Source: Mariniblastus sp964414815 (lineage in GTDB: Bacteria > Planctomycetota > Planctomycetia > Pirellulales > Pirellulaceae). Taken from it: DNA of 64,000 nt. Shown piece after piece: positions 1 through 7,913 of this stretch. The number at the start of each line of letters is the position of its first letter. Position 1 is the stretch's first letter. Location of the stretch: positions 124,001-188,000 of the forward strand of contig CAYPXY010000002.1 in the NCBI GenBank assembly GCA_964414815.1. Reading direction: 5' to 3'. The position numbers and the translations under genes are program-made. The notes beneath the pieces were generated by a model. That model was not told the DNA's origin. It did not search any database and saw nothing but the letters and a program-made list of their open reading frames with translations.

Positions 1-527
1 AGTACCCCGAAGTCAAGCCCGACCTGCCCGTTCACTACCGCGGTGTGCATCGGCTCAATCGCGACGAGCAGGGCAGGGTAAAATGCGTGGCCTGCATGTT
101 GTGTGCGACCGCCTGTCCGGCCAATTGCATCAGCATCGAAGCAGCTCCCGCACCGCCCGAATGGTCGGATCGGGACAAGTATCCCAACACTTTTGTGCTG
201 GATGAACTTCGCTGTATTTACTGCGGGATGTGCGAGGAAGCGTGTCCCGTCGACGCGATTGAGTTGACTCACATCTACGATTTGACTGGCAAGTCGCGAG
301 AGGAGTTGGTTTACGACAAGGAAAAACTGCTGCAAGTGTATGACGAGACCTATAGCCATCCCAAAGACCCTGTTCGCACCGGCCGAGGGAAGTTGGGACC
401 TGCTTCGGAGTTCAAGTCGCTTCCTCCGCTGGCACCGGCGACCAGCGTCGAGTCGCCCGACCGATCGGCTCAGGCAGTTTCGCCGGGAGTGATCGGCCCG
501 TATTCTGGAAAGGAGCAGGAAGCATGA
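1..527 (+). CDS. nuoI: NADH-quinone oxidoreductase subunit I (5' partial)
   Basis: The gene enters from the left edge. The open frame already runs at base 3 (YPEVKPDLPVHYRG), so the GTG at 45 is an internal Val codon and not the start; 174 residues are visible. Two ferredoxin-type clusters, CVACMLCATACP and CIYCGMCEEACP, would bind the two [4Fe-4S] centres (N6a/N6b) that pass electrons from the peripheral arm of complex I towards quinone. The C-terminal tail of about 60 residues is Pro/Ser-rich and variable. The stop overlaps the nuoJ start as ATGA, indicating translational coupling in the nuo operon. Only the missing N-terminus is uncertain. Confidence 0.95.
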   Translation, partial: YPEVKPDLPVHYRGVHRLNRDEQGRVKCVACMLCATACPANCISIEAAPAPPEWSDRDKYPNTFVLDELRCIYCGMCEEACPVDAIELTHIYDLTGKSREELVYDKEKLLQVYDETYSHPKDPVRTGRGKLGPASEFKSLPPLAPATSVESPDRSAQAVSPGVIGPYSGKEQEA

Positions 528-1225
528 GCGATTGGTATTGGCTGGCCGTCTGGCTGGCAGTGGCGGCGTCCGGTGTTTGGTGTTTAATGCGCTATCAAAC
601 CCTTCGTCCGCGCTGGATCGGAGCGTTATTACTGCTGGCAGGCGGTCTGGGCACCGCATTTACGTTCGGAAAACCAGAAGGCGCCTTTGTGGCCGTCAGT
701 CTGGAATGGTTGTTTGGCGCGATGGCACTTTTGTGTGGAGCACTGATGGTGACCAGTCGCAATCCCGTTCACGGGGCGCTGTGGTTTGCACTGGCAACAC
801 TAGGCGTTTGTGGTTTGTTCATGTTGCTCGATGCTCCATTCTTAGCGGCCGCAACTATTATTGTGTATGCGGGTGCGATTATCGTTGTCTTTATGTTTGT
901 CATCATGCTGGTGCAGCAAAGTGGTCCCACCGACTACGACGCGCGGTCTCACCATCCGCTGCTGGCAACCGCCGTTTCGTTCGTGCTGCTCGGCGCGTTG
1001 TTGACGGCCTTGCATCAGCCCATTCCCCAACCGCTTGAGTCTGCAACGGTTGTTCACACGTTGAGTCATCCGCAACCCGGCCAGCCGATTGGAACGATGC
1101 ACGGCTTGGGGCGATCCTTGTTTGGCAATTACCTGTTTGCCGTCGAGTTGGCGGGGACGTTGTTGCTCGTGGCCAGCATCGGTGCCATTGCCATCGCACC
1201 GCGAAGAGAGCAGGGGACACTGTGA
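524..1225 (+). CDS. nuoJ: NADH-quinone oxidoreductase subunit J
   Basis: This 233-residue membrane subunit of complex I has about five hydrophobic helices. The family signature AAATIIVYAGAIIVVFMFVIMLV, which includes the pi-bulge helix of NuoJ, lies near residues 108-130. It is followed by a periplasmic loop rich in Gln and Pro and a final helix (LAGTLLLVASIGAIAIA). The gene overlaps nuoI by 4 bases upstream and nuoK by one base (TGATG) downstream. It acts in the membrane arm next to the quinone site and the proton path. Length is slightly above the usual 170-200 residues because of the loop. Confidence 0.95.
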   Translation: MSDWYWLAVWLAVAASGVWCLMRYQTLRPRWIGALLLLAGGLGTAFTFGKPEGAFVAVSLEWLFGAMALLCGALMVTSRNPVHGALWFALATLGVCGLFMLLDAPFLAAATIIVYAGAIIVVFMFVIMLVQQSGPTDYDARSHHPLLATAVSFVLLGALLTALHQPIPQPLESATVVHTLSHPQPGQPIGTMHGLGRSLFGNYLFAVELAGTLLLVASIGAIAIAPRREQGTL

Positions 1226-1668
1226 TGGACGACTATACTCCCTATTTAGCCATTGGTGCGGGTTTGTTTGCGGTGGGAGCGATCGGGTTTCTCGCGCGGC
1301 GGCACATGATCCTGATGGTACTCTCGACCGAGATGATGCTGCACGGTGTGGCGTTGACGCTGGTGACCTTCAGCCGCATTCATGGAACGAACGAGGGACA
1401 GGCGTTTACCATTTTTGTGCTGACTGTAGCTGCCTGTGAAGCCGGCTTGGCGTTGTCGTTGTTCTTGGCGTTGTACCAGAAATCGAAATCGCTGGACATC
1501 GACATCTGGGCCGAGTTGCGTGAGCCCGGTATCAGTCCACGAAAAGCCCCTCCTCCAGAAGCAGGTTCGTCGGCGGAAATAGAAGAAGAAGCATTGCCTC
1601 AACTCACGCCCGCCGGTCGGCAGCCCATGGTACAGGAAGATGAGTATGCTTCGGCCAGTCCGCGCTAA
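1225..1668 (+). CDS. nuoK: NADH-quinone oxidoreductase subunit K with C-terminal extension
   Basis: The gene encodes 147 residues from ATG 1225; a GTG three bases upstream is an alternative start. Three transmembrane helices carry the two conserved membrane glutamates of NuoK, in STEMMLHGVALTL and in TVAACEAGLALSL, which form part of the antiporter-like proton path. The family is usually about 100 residues. Here roughly 45 extra residues, polar and rich in Pro, Glu and Ala, follow the last helix and probably face the cytoplasm. The downstream partner nuoL is not adjacent: about 980 bases with two other genes intervene. Confidence 0.93.
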   Translation: MDDYTPYLAIGAGLFAVGAIGFLARRHMILMVLSTEMMLHGVALTLVTFSRIHGTNEGQAFTIFVLTVAACEAGLALSLFLALYQKSKSLDIDIWAELREPGISPRKAPPPEAGSSAEIEEEALPQLTPAGRQPMVQEDEYASASPR

Positions 1669-1838
1669 CACCTATGGAGCCCAATACCGTCCGATTAACC
1701 AATACCGCTCAGTGCTCGTTTAACCGCAATGCCGTACAGTTCGTTTAACCGCGCCGCCAAGCGGTTTCCCTGAGTGATGTCTCCAGAGCGTAAACAGTAT
1801 GCCCTAAACCCCCAGATATTTCGACACCTGCAAAATGA
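1669..1838. other. intergenic gap after nuoK with short direct repeats
   Basis: There is no gene here. The stretch holds two or three imperfect copies of GTTTAACCG and two of AATACCG, giving a loosely repetitive spacer between nuoK and the convergent kinase-like gene. No convincing terminator with a T-run was seen. Confidence 0.4.
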
Positions 1839-2324
1839 TTATTCAAACCTTATATTGGCGGGTCGGGCATCGAAATAGTAGATGCCCATCCCACGTAAAC
1901 GCCTCAGCAAGGTTCGAACGATTTCCCATTGGTCTTCAAACATTTCTTCCATGTCGGCGGTCCATTCTTCCATAACTTCTTCAGAAAAATCAGGCGGATG
2001 ATCGACGTACGCTTTGCCAAAATCAATCAGAAACGGTGGAAACACCATTGTCATTTCAATTACTTGTCGCGTATCATCGAAGGCGACCAGTTTCGGGATA
2101 TCAAACTCTCCCAACTTATTGACATTGCGTTCCTGAAGTCGCAAATAGGCTTGTTTTTCTCGTTGGTACGAATCGGGGCGTTCAAGCACCTTGACGGCAG
2201 AATTACGAGAAGATTCCCATACGGCTCCGTCATTGCCGTCACCCAGAAATCCAAGTAGTTGAATCTGATTTGAATGTGCGTACGAAACAGCGACATCTTG
2301 CAGTTTTTTGCTGAGGCTTCCCAT
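1839..2324 (-). CDS. minimal protein-kinase-like protein inserted in the nuo operon
   Basis: This 161-residue protein resembles the N-terminal part of a protein kinase or aminoglycoside-kinase fold. It has a glycine-rich loop (GDGNDGAVWE, about 29-37), a lysine in AVKVLE (K45), and near the C-terminus FDARPANIRF (151-160), which matches the catalytic-loop pattern D-x4-N (D152, N157). It stops directly after the catalytic loop, so the DFG metal-binding segment and the C-lobe are absent. It may be a degenerate or regulatory kinase-like protein. Its start codon overlaps that of the divergent small gene (shared CATG at 2322-2325). It sits in antisense orientation between nuoK and nuoL. The fold call is moderately sure; no substrate can be proposed. 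Confidence 0.7.
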   Translation of the reverse strand: MGSLSKKLQDVAVSYAHSNQIQLLGFLGDGNDGAVWESSRNSAVKVLERPDSYQREKQAYLRLQERNVNKLGEFDIPKLVAFDDTRQVIEMTMVFPPFLIDFGKAYVDHPPDFSEEVMEEWTADMEEMFEDQWEIVRTLLRRLRGMGIYYFDARPANIRFE

Positions 2325-2562
2325 GAATTATCCTAAACAATCCGGTGGTTATTCGGCGAATGTTCGCGGTTGGTTGGTGATTGGCGAACGTCGATTGCCA
2401 CTTGGTCAAGTTGGTCCCGGTTTTTGCATCCTCAAGAACCTTACGGAATCCGAAGCGACGGAAGCGGAACTGATCATTGAAGTCGATGACGTGACTCGCG
2501 TCAAGAAAGTATCTATTCCAGACGGTATTCGGGCCGATTCGACAACGGTTTCTTTTTCGTAG
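2323..2562 (+). CDS. small hypothetical protein divergent from the kinase-like gene
   Basis: The gene encodes 79 residues from ATG 2323; an in-frame TTG at 2308 would add five. There is no signal peptide or membrane helix. The sequence looks like a compact beta-rich domain (GWLVIGERRLPLGQVGPGFCIL, then AELIIEVDDVTRVKKVSIPDGI). The ATG overlaps the start codon of the kinase-like gene on the other strand, so the two may be a functional pair sharing one control region. It lies 90 bases before nuoL and could be co-transcribed with it. I do not recognise the family. Confidence 0.6.
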   Translation: MNYPKQSGGYSANVRGWLVIGERRLPLGQVGPGFCILKNLTESEATEAELIIEVDDVTRVKKVSIPDGIRADSTTVSFS

Positions 2563-2652
2563 AAAGCAACCTGCCGAAAAGGCTATCATGTCGCCGAATC
2601 AACGCACACACCCTCCCTCGATACCTGCCTGCTGTTTACATAACTGTTGATT

Positions 2653-4614
2653 ATGCCCGAACACATCCACCAACTCATTCTTCTGATGATCCCCTTGCCA
2701 CCGCTGGTGGCAGCGGTGGCTTTGGCGCTGCTGGGTAAAACCACGTTTCGCGAACGAAGCCACGTCGTATGCTGCGCCGCGCTGTGGGTTTCATTTGCCT
2801 GTTCGTTGGCCGTTCTGTTCTGGTCATTGCCGCAACGCTTGGGCAGCGATCCGGCTGCATTGATCACGGCGGGGTACGACTGGATTTCCGTTGGCCCAAT
2901 CCACGTGCGTCTGGATTTGAAAGCGGATGCCATGACCGCGATCATGTTGGCGATGGTGACTGGGGTGAGTTTGCTGATCGCGATTTTCAGCAGCAGCTAT
3001 ATGCAGGGCGACGCAGGGTATATCCGATTCTTTGCCGCCGTTTCGCTGTTTGTTTTCTCCATGTGCATGTTGGTACTGGCAAGCAACTTGTTGGTGTTGT
3101 ATTTGTTTTGGGAAGGCGTCGGTTTGTGCAGCTATCTGCTGATCGGATTCTGGTTTCAAAAACCGAGTGCCGCGGCCGCCGCAAAGAAAGCGTTTGTGAT
3201 CAACCGAATTGGTGACTTCGGATTCCTGTTGGCAATCTTTTTTATATGGCAGACCTTCGGAACGCTGGATTTTGCCGAACTGTTTGACGCGGAAAAACTG
3301 GCCGCGATTGCCGCCGCCCAGCCCGAACGGATCACGCTGATTTGCGGTTTGTTGCTGTTGGGCGCCGCCGGCAAGTCGGCCCAGTTTCCGCTGCACATCT
3401 GGCTTCCCGACGCGATGGAAGGTCCGACTCCGGTCAGTGCTCTGATCCATGCGGCAACGATGGTGACGGCAGGTGTTTATCTGGTGGCGCGATGTACACC
3501 GCTGTTTGAACTGGCGCCGTCGATTCAGGTGACGATGGCCGTCATTGGAGCCGCCACTGCGCTCATCGCCGCGCTGACCGCGCTGACGCAATACGATTTG
3601 AAGCGCGTGCTCGCCTACTCGACCGTGAGTCAACTGGGGTTCATGTTTATGGCGCTCGGTGCAGGCGTGGGCAGCAAGGAGCTGATGTCGATGGCGGTGA
3701 CGGCGGCCATGTTCCATCTGTTTACACACGCCTTTTTCAAGGCATTGTTGTTTCTGGCCGCTGGCAGTGTGATGCACTCGATGGGCGACGTGATCGACAT
3801 GCGCCGGTTCGGTGGGCTGCGAAAAGTGCTTCCGGTAACTCACTGGACGTTCCTTTGCGGAGCGGCTGCACTGGCGGGCGTTCCGCTGCTGTCAGGATTC
3901 TGGAGCAAGGACGAAATTTTGGTCGTGCTTTCCGAGGCCTCGCATCACGAACATTACGGTTCGATCTTGAGAGCAGTGTTTTGGGTTGCCGCAGGTACTG
4001 CATTGTTGACCGCCTTTTATACATTTCGAGCCTACTTCCTGACCTTTTGGGGCAAGGAAAAATTTCCGCAGGAAGCCGGGCATCATCCGCACGAGGCTCC
4101 GCCCAAAATGGCTTGGCCGCTTCGGATTCTGGCTCTCTTCGCACTCGCTGTCGGACTGATTGTTGGGCCGACGCATGGGTTCGCCGGCTATCTGGCTCAC
4201 ACGGTTGGCATTGAGCCCGTCGAATCTCATGGTTGGCATTGGGGCATGATGGCCTTGAGTACAGGATTGGCGCTGATGGGGATTGCGGCCGCGATGGCAC
4301 TTTACAAACAAGCCAGCGGCATTCCAGAAAAGCTGGCCACCGGATTGCAACCTCTTCACCAGCTTTCGCTGAACCGATTTTTTCTCGATGAGATTTTTGA
4401 AGGACTAGTGGTCGCGCCCTTGCAAGGATTGGGATCACTTGTGCGAAGTATGGATGCTCGTTTGATTGCTCCCATCGTCGCGGGGGTTGGTCAGTTGCCA
4501 CGATTACTCGGCTTGATCCCTCGCCCGTTCCACAGCGGACTGGTTTCAACGTACGCACTGGTGATGTGGCTGGGCGTGATTGCTGGAGCGTTGATCATGT
4601 TGGGGCTGTTTTGA
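2653..4614 (+). CDS. nuoL: NADH-quinone oxidoreductase subunit L
   Basis: This 653-residue antiporter-like subunit has about 16 membrane helices and the long amphipathic C-terminal arm region. Family motifs are WEGVGLCSYLLIGFW (key Glu), KKAFVINRIGDFGF, and SAQFPLHIWLPDAMEGPTPVSALIHAATMVTAG, which holds the conserved Lys/His proton channel. ATG 2653 is preferred; TTG 2647 in frame is an alternative. It is followed 17 bases later by nuoM. It is the distal proton pump of complex I in the cytoplasmic membrane. Confidence 0.96.
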   Translation: MPEHIHQLILLMIPLPPLVAAVALALLGKTTFRERSHVVCCAALWVSFACSLAVLFWSLPQRLGSDPAALITAGYDWISVGPIHVRLDLKADAMTAIMLAMVTGVSLLIAIFSSSYMQGDAGYIRFFAAVSLFVFSMCMLVLASNLLVLYLFWEGVGLCSYLLIGFWFQKPSAAAAAKKAFVINRIGDFGFLLAIFFIWQTFGTLDFAELFDAEKLAAIAAAQPERITLICGLLLLGAAGKSAQFPLHIWLPDAMEGPTPVSALIHAATMVTAGVYLVARCTPLFELAPSIQVTMAVIGAATALIAALTALTQYDLKRVLAYSTVSQLGFMFMALGAGVGSKELMSMAVTAAMFHLFTHAFFKALLFLAAGSVMHSMGDVIDMRRFGGLRKVLPVTHWTFLCGAAALAGVPLLSGFWSKDEILVVLSEASHHEHYGSILRAVFWVAAGTALLTAFYTFRAYFLTFWGKEKFPQEAGHHPHEAPPKMAWPLRILALFALAVGLIVGPTHGFAGYLAHTVGIEPVESHGWHWGMMALSTGLALMGIAAAMALYKQASGIPEKLATGLQPLHQLSLNRFFLDEIFEGLVVAPLQGLGSLVRSMDARLIAPIVAGVGQLPRLLGLIPRPFHSGLVSTYALVMWLGVIAGALIMLGLF

Positions 4615-4631
4615 TTTAGAAATATCGCACA

Positions 4632-6209
4632 ATGATTGTATTATTGATACTTTGCCTGACCCTCCCGATCGCAGCCGCACTGCTGTTGATGCTGTTTCAT
4701 GATTCGGTGGCGCCGCAAACGGCCCGCTGGATCGCACTGGGGGGGAGCCTGTTGACCCTGCTGGTGTCGCTGGCACTGGTGGACCAATACCGAAAACTGC
4801 CAACGCACCCGGTTGCCCACGCCAGCTCATCCGCCTCTGCGTCCGTCGCTCCGATTGAACCCAAGTTCGAGGTCCGCGTTCCGTGGTTTACCCTGAACGC
4901 TACCAACGAAACCAGTCCGCCGATCAAATTTGAACTGCATCTCGGTTTGGATGGTGTCAGTGTCGTCATGATTGTGTTGACGGCGTTGCTGAGTCTTTCA
5001 GCCGTGCTGATCAGTTGGCATTCCATCGAAGACCGAACGGCTGTTTTTTTCTCGTCGCTGATGTTTCTGGAAGCGGCCTTGATCGGCGTGTTCTGTGCGT
5101 TCGACATGATTTTGTTCTATGTCTTTTTTGAGTTTACACTGATTCCATTTTTTATCTTGATCGCGGTCTGGGGTGGCGATCAGAGGCGGTTCGCAGCGAC
5201 GCAGTATTTTCTTTATACGCTCGTCGGCAGTCTGGTACTGCTGCTCGGTCTGGTCGGGTTGGCATGGCAAGCGGCTTCGAGCGGCCTGACGACTCCCAGT
5301 TCGCTCCCGGATCTCGCAGCGTGGCTGGCACAGCATCCGCTGGCTGGCTCGGTGCAGACGATTTTGTTTCTGTTGGTGGCCATCGGTCTGTTTGTCAAAG
5401 TCCCTCTCGTGCCCTTGCATACGTGGTTGCCACTGATGCATGGTGCGGCGCCGACGGTGGCCAGTGTGATGTTGCTCAAGATCGGCGTGTATGCGTTTCT
5501 GCGATTGTGCCTACCGATGTTTCCGAATGCTTGCATGGAAATCGGGGTTCCGCTCGTCGGGGGCCTTGCGGTGATCGGAATTATTTACGGTTCACTCGGA
5601 GCGCTCAAACAGCGAGACATGAAACGATTGATTGCCTATAGCAGCGTGGCCCACGTCGGGTTTTGCATGCTGGGACTCTTTGCGCTCAATGAAGAGGGGA
5701 TCGCGGGCGGCGTTCTACAAATGCTGAACCTTGGGTTATCCACCGGCGCTTTGTTTTTGCTGGTGGGCATGATTCAGGAGCGATATGGCACGCGAGATAT
5801 GGATCAGTTGAGTGGGCTGGCGTCGCGGTTGCCGCTGCTGGCCTGTTTCATGGTGTTCATTGTGATGGCCAGTATCGGTTTGCCGGGTCTCAACGGCTTT
5901 GTCGGTGAGATGTTGTCGCTGGCCGGTATGTTCAAACGAAACATCTGGTTCAGTGCGTTGGGAGCGACCGGGATTGTGCTGGGAGCGTGGTACTTGCTGA
6001 CGCTGTTGCAGCACAGCTTTTTTGGCCCGCTGAAAGAGCCCACCGGCGGCGGCGAAAGTTACGGCGACCTGTCATCGCGTGAACTGGCCGCTATTGTGCC
6101 GCTGGCGGTGTTATGTCTGTGGATCGGGCTTTATCCCGCTCATGTGCTTGACCTGATCCGTCCCGAAGCCGCCGCGGTGGCCCAACTGTATGAGAACCTG
6201 ATACCCTAA
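4632..6209 (+). CDS. nuoM: NADH-quinone oxidoreductase subunit M
   Basis: This 525-residue antiporter-like membrane subunit shows the motifs LHLGLDGVSVVMIVL, FFEFTLIPFFILIAVWG (conserved Glu), FVKVPLVPLHTWLPLMHGAAP (conserved Lys) and LIAYSSVAHVGF. Residues about 60-100 form a longer than usual loop between the first and second helices, rich in Ser, Ala and Pro. It follows nuoL by 17 bases and precedes nuoN by 43 bases, consistent with one transcript. Confidence 0.96.
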   Translation: MIVLLILCLTLPIAAALLLMLFHDSVAPQTARWIALGGSLLTLLVSLALVDQYRKLPTHPVAHASSSASASVAPIEPKFEVRVPWFTLNATNETSPPIKFELHLGLDGVSVVMIVLTALLSLSAVLISWHSIEDRTAVFFSSLMFLEAALIGVFCAFDMILFYVFFEFTLIPFFILIAVWGGDQRRFAATQYFLYTLVGSLVLLLGLVGLAWQAASSGLTTPSSLPDLAAWLAQHPLAGSVQTILFLLVAIGLFVKVPLVPLHTWLPLMHGAAPTVASVMLLKIGVYAFLRLCLPMFPNACMEIGVPLVGGLAVIGIIYGSLGALKQRDMKRLIAYSSVAHVGFCMLGLFALNEEGIAGGVLQMLNLGLSTGALFLLVGMIQERYGTRDMDQLSGLASRLPLLACFMVFIVMASIGLPGLNGFVGEMLSLAGMFKRNIWFSALGATGIVLGAWYLLTLLQHSFFGPLKEPTGGGESYGDLSSRELAAIVPLAVLCLWIGLYPAHVLDLIRPEAAAVAQLYENLIP

Positions 6210-6252
6210 ATTTCATCCTTCAAATTTCATCCTTCAACTTCGTCCTTTACAC

Positions 6253-7752
6253 GTGTCTGAACTCGAACGAATCCAGTCTGCTGCCACACTCGTCCTGCCG
6301 GAGATCACGCTACTGCTGACCGTGTGCGTGATGTTTCTGGTGGCTCCGTTTTTGACCACGACCGCCACTGAGTCGGCGCATGGCCTGCGGAGTCGCTGGG
6401 GTGTGTTGACGTTGCTGGGGTTGGGAGTGGCGCTGCTGTTGTGGTGGTATCACCATCCGGTCAGCGACGGGCTGGGACCATTTCATATCGATGGGCTGGC
6501 ATGGTTTACTCGCGGTGCGATGCTGACATTGGGGCTGGTGCTGACGCTGGTGCTCTGGAATCAAGTGGAGGATCAGTATTCTGCGGAAATGTACGCTTGT
6601 TTGCTGGCGATGATTGCCGGAGTGAATCTGACCGCTTGTGCCAATGATTTAGTCGAGCTGTTTCTGGCTCTGGAGCTGGTCAGCATTCCGACGTATGTGC
6701 TGTTGTATCTCTCCCGCCGAGATCGGGATACGCGAGAGGCCGCCATCAAGTATTTTCTGTTGAGCCTGTTTTCGAGCGCGATTTTTCTGTTTGGGGCCAG
6801 TTGGTTTTTCGGCGCCACCGGAACAACTCATTTTGCTGGGATCGTTCAGGCGACGGAGAACGGACGGCTGGTGGATACCGCGATGGTGCGGATGGCATTG
6901 TTGTTCATGATCGCGGGATTGGGATTTCGCGTGACAGCCGTACCGTTCCATTTTTATGCTCCGGACGTTTTTCAGGGAGTCACCTCTTCGGCGGCGGCCG
7001 TGCTTTCGTTGATTCCAAAAGTGGTCGGCTTCGTGGCGTTGTTGCGATTGCTGTCGCTGGCGTCCGGCGTTCTGCTGCCCGAGTCATGGTTGCTGGTGGC
7101 CCCGGCGAGAGAGATGCTGGCGGTCGTTGCGGTGGCCACCATGTTTGTGGGGAACTTGCTGGCACTGCGGCAGAGAAATTTGCATCGTTTGCTGGCTTGG
7201 TCAAGCGTCGCGCACGCCGGTTATATGCTGGCGGGGCTGGCGGTTGGCAATCACGGAACGACGGCCAGTGGCACGGCGGCGCTGCTGTTCTATCTGGTGG
7301 TTTATGGATTCATGACCATTGGAGTGTTCGCGCTGCTGGCCGGGACCGGTGCGCAGAATCAATCTGCCAGAGTTGATTCGGATCTTGCCGGCTTGGGTCG
7401 AACCCAGCCGCTGACGGCATTGCTGTTGACGGTGTGTTTATTCAGTCTGATCGGATTGCCGCCGACGGCAGGATTTCTTGCCAAGTTGAACTTGTTTCTA
7501 GCTACCTGGTCGGATGGCACGTGGCTGGGGCAATCACTGGCGTCGGCGATGGCGATCAATGCTGCGATTGCCGCGTGGTATTATTTACGGCTGATTTCCA
7601 TGATGTATCTCGAACCCGTTCGCGATGACGTGCCGTCGGAAACGTTGCAATCTCCCGCCTGGATCGCGGGCCTGATTTGCGTGGCGGCCACGATTGGGTT
7701 GTTCGTGCTTCCCCAATTCCTCTGGGACGCTGCTCTGCGAGCGGTTGGGTAG
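6253..7752 (+). CDS. nuoN: NADH-quinone oxidoreductase subunit N
   Basis: This 499-residue antiporter-like subunit starts at GTG 6253. Typical NuoN features are LVELFLALELVSIPTYVLLYLSRRD, FRVTAVPFHFYAPDVFQGVTSS, LHRLLAWSSVAHAGYMLAGL and the late helix LIGLPPTAGFLAKLNLF. It ends the nuo operon; a 160-base gap separates it from the next gene. The 43 bases in front contain a near-duplicated TTTCATCCTTCAA phrase of unknown meaning. Confidence 0.95.
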   Translation: MSELERIQSAATLVLPEITLLLTVCVMFLVAPFLTTTATESAHGLRSRWGVLTLLGLGVALLLWWYHHPVSDGLGPFHIDGLAWFTRGAMLTLGLVLTLVLWNQVEDQYSAEMYACLLAMIAGVNLTACANDLVELFLALELVSIPTYVLLYLSRRDRDTREAAIKYFLLSLFSSAIFLFGASWFFGATGTTHFAGIVQATENGRLVDTAMVRMALLFMIAGLGFRVTAVPFHFYAPDVFQGVTSSAAAVLSLIPKVVGFVALLRLLSLASGVLLPESWLLVAPAREMLAVVAVATMFVGNLLALRQRNLHRLLAWSSVAHAGYMLAGLAVGNHGTTASGTAALLFYLVVYGFMTIGVFALLAGTGAQNQSARVDSDLAGLGRTQPLTALLLTVCLFSLIGLPPTAGFLAKLNLFLATWSDGTWLGQSLASAMAINAAIAAWYYLRLISMMYLEPVRDDVPSETLQSPAWIAGLICVAATIGLFVLPQFLWDAALRAVG

Positions 7753-7913
7753 GGTGCAATACTGGAAAAGACCGCTGGTCCGCGCTTGAATGTCTTATAC
7801 AGTTCAGTTAGACTGGCAGTGAGTGACCTTTTCGCAATTTTAAAACCCTTTGTTTTCATCTAGTGTCGGTGCTTCAGATGATTTGGGTTTTATCAAGTAG
7901 GCTGACCCATATC

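Noticed and set aside
2824..3843. Long open frame of 339 codons antisense to nuoL, and similar long frames antisense to other genes (21559-22635, 26996-28075, 37106-38182)
   Set aside because: They lie entirely opposite well-supported genes, have His/Gln/Arg-rich composition typical of antisense frames, and show no family motif.
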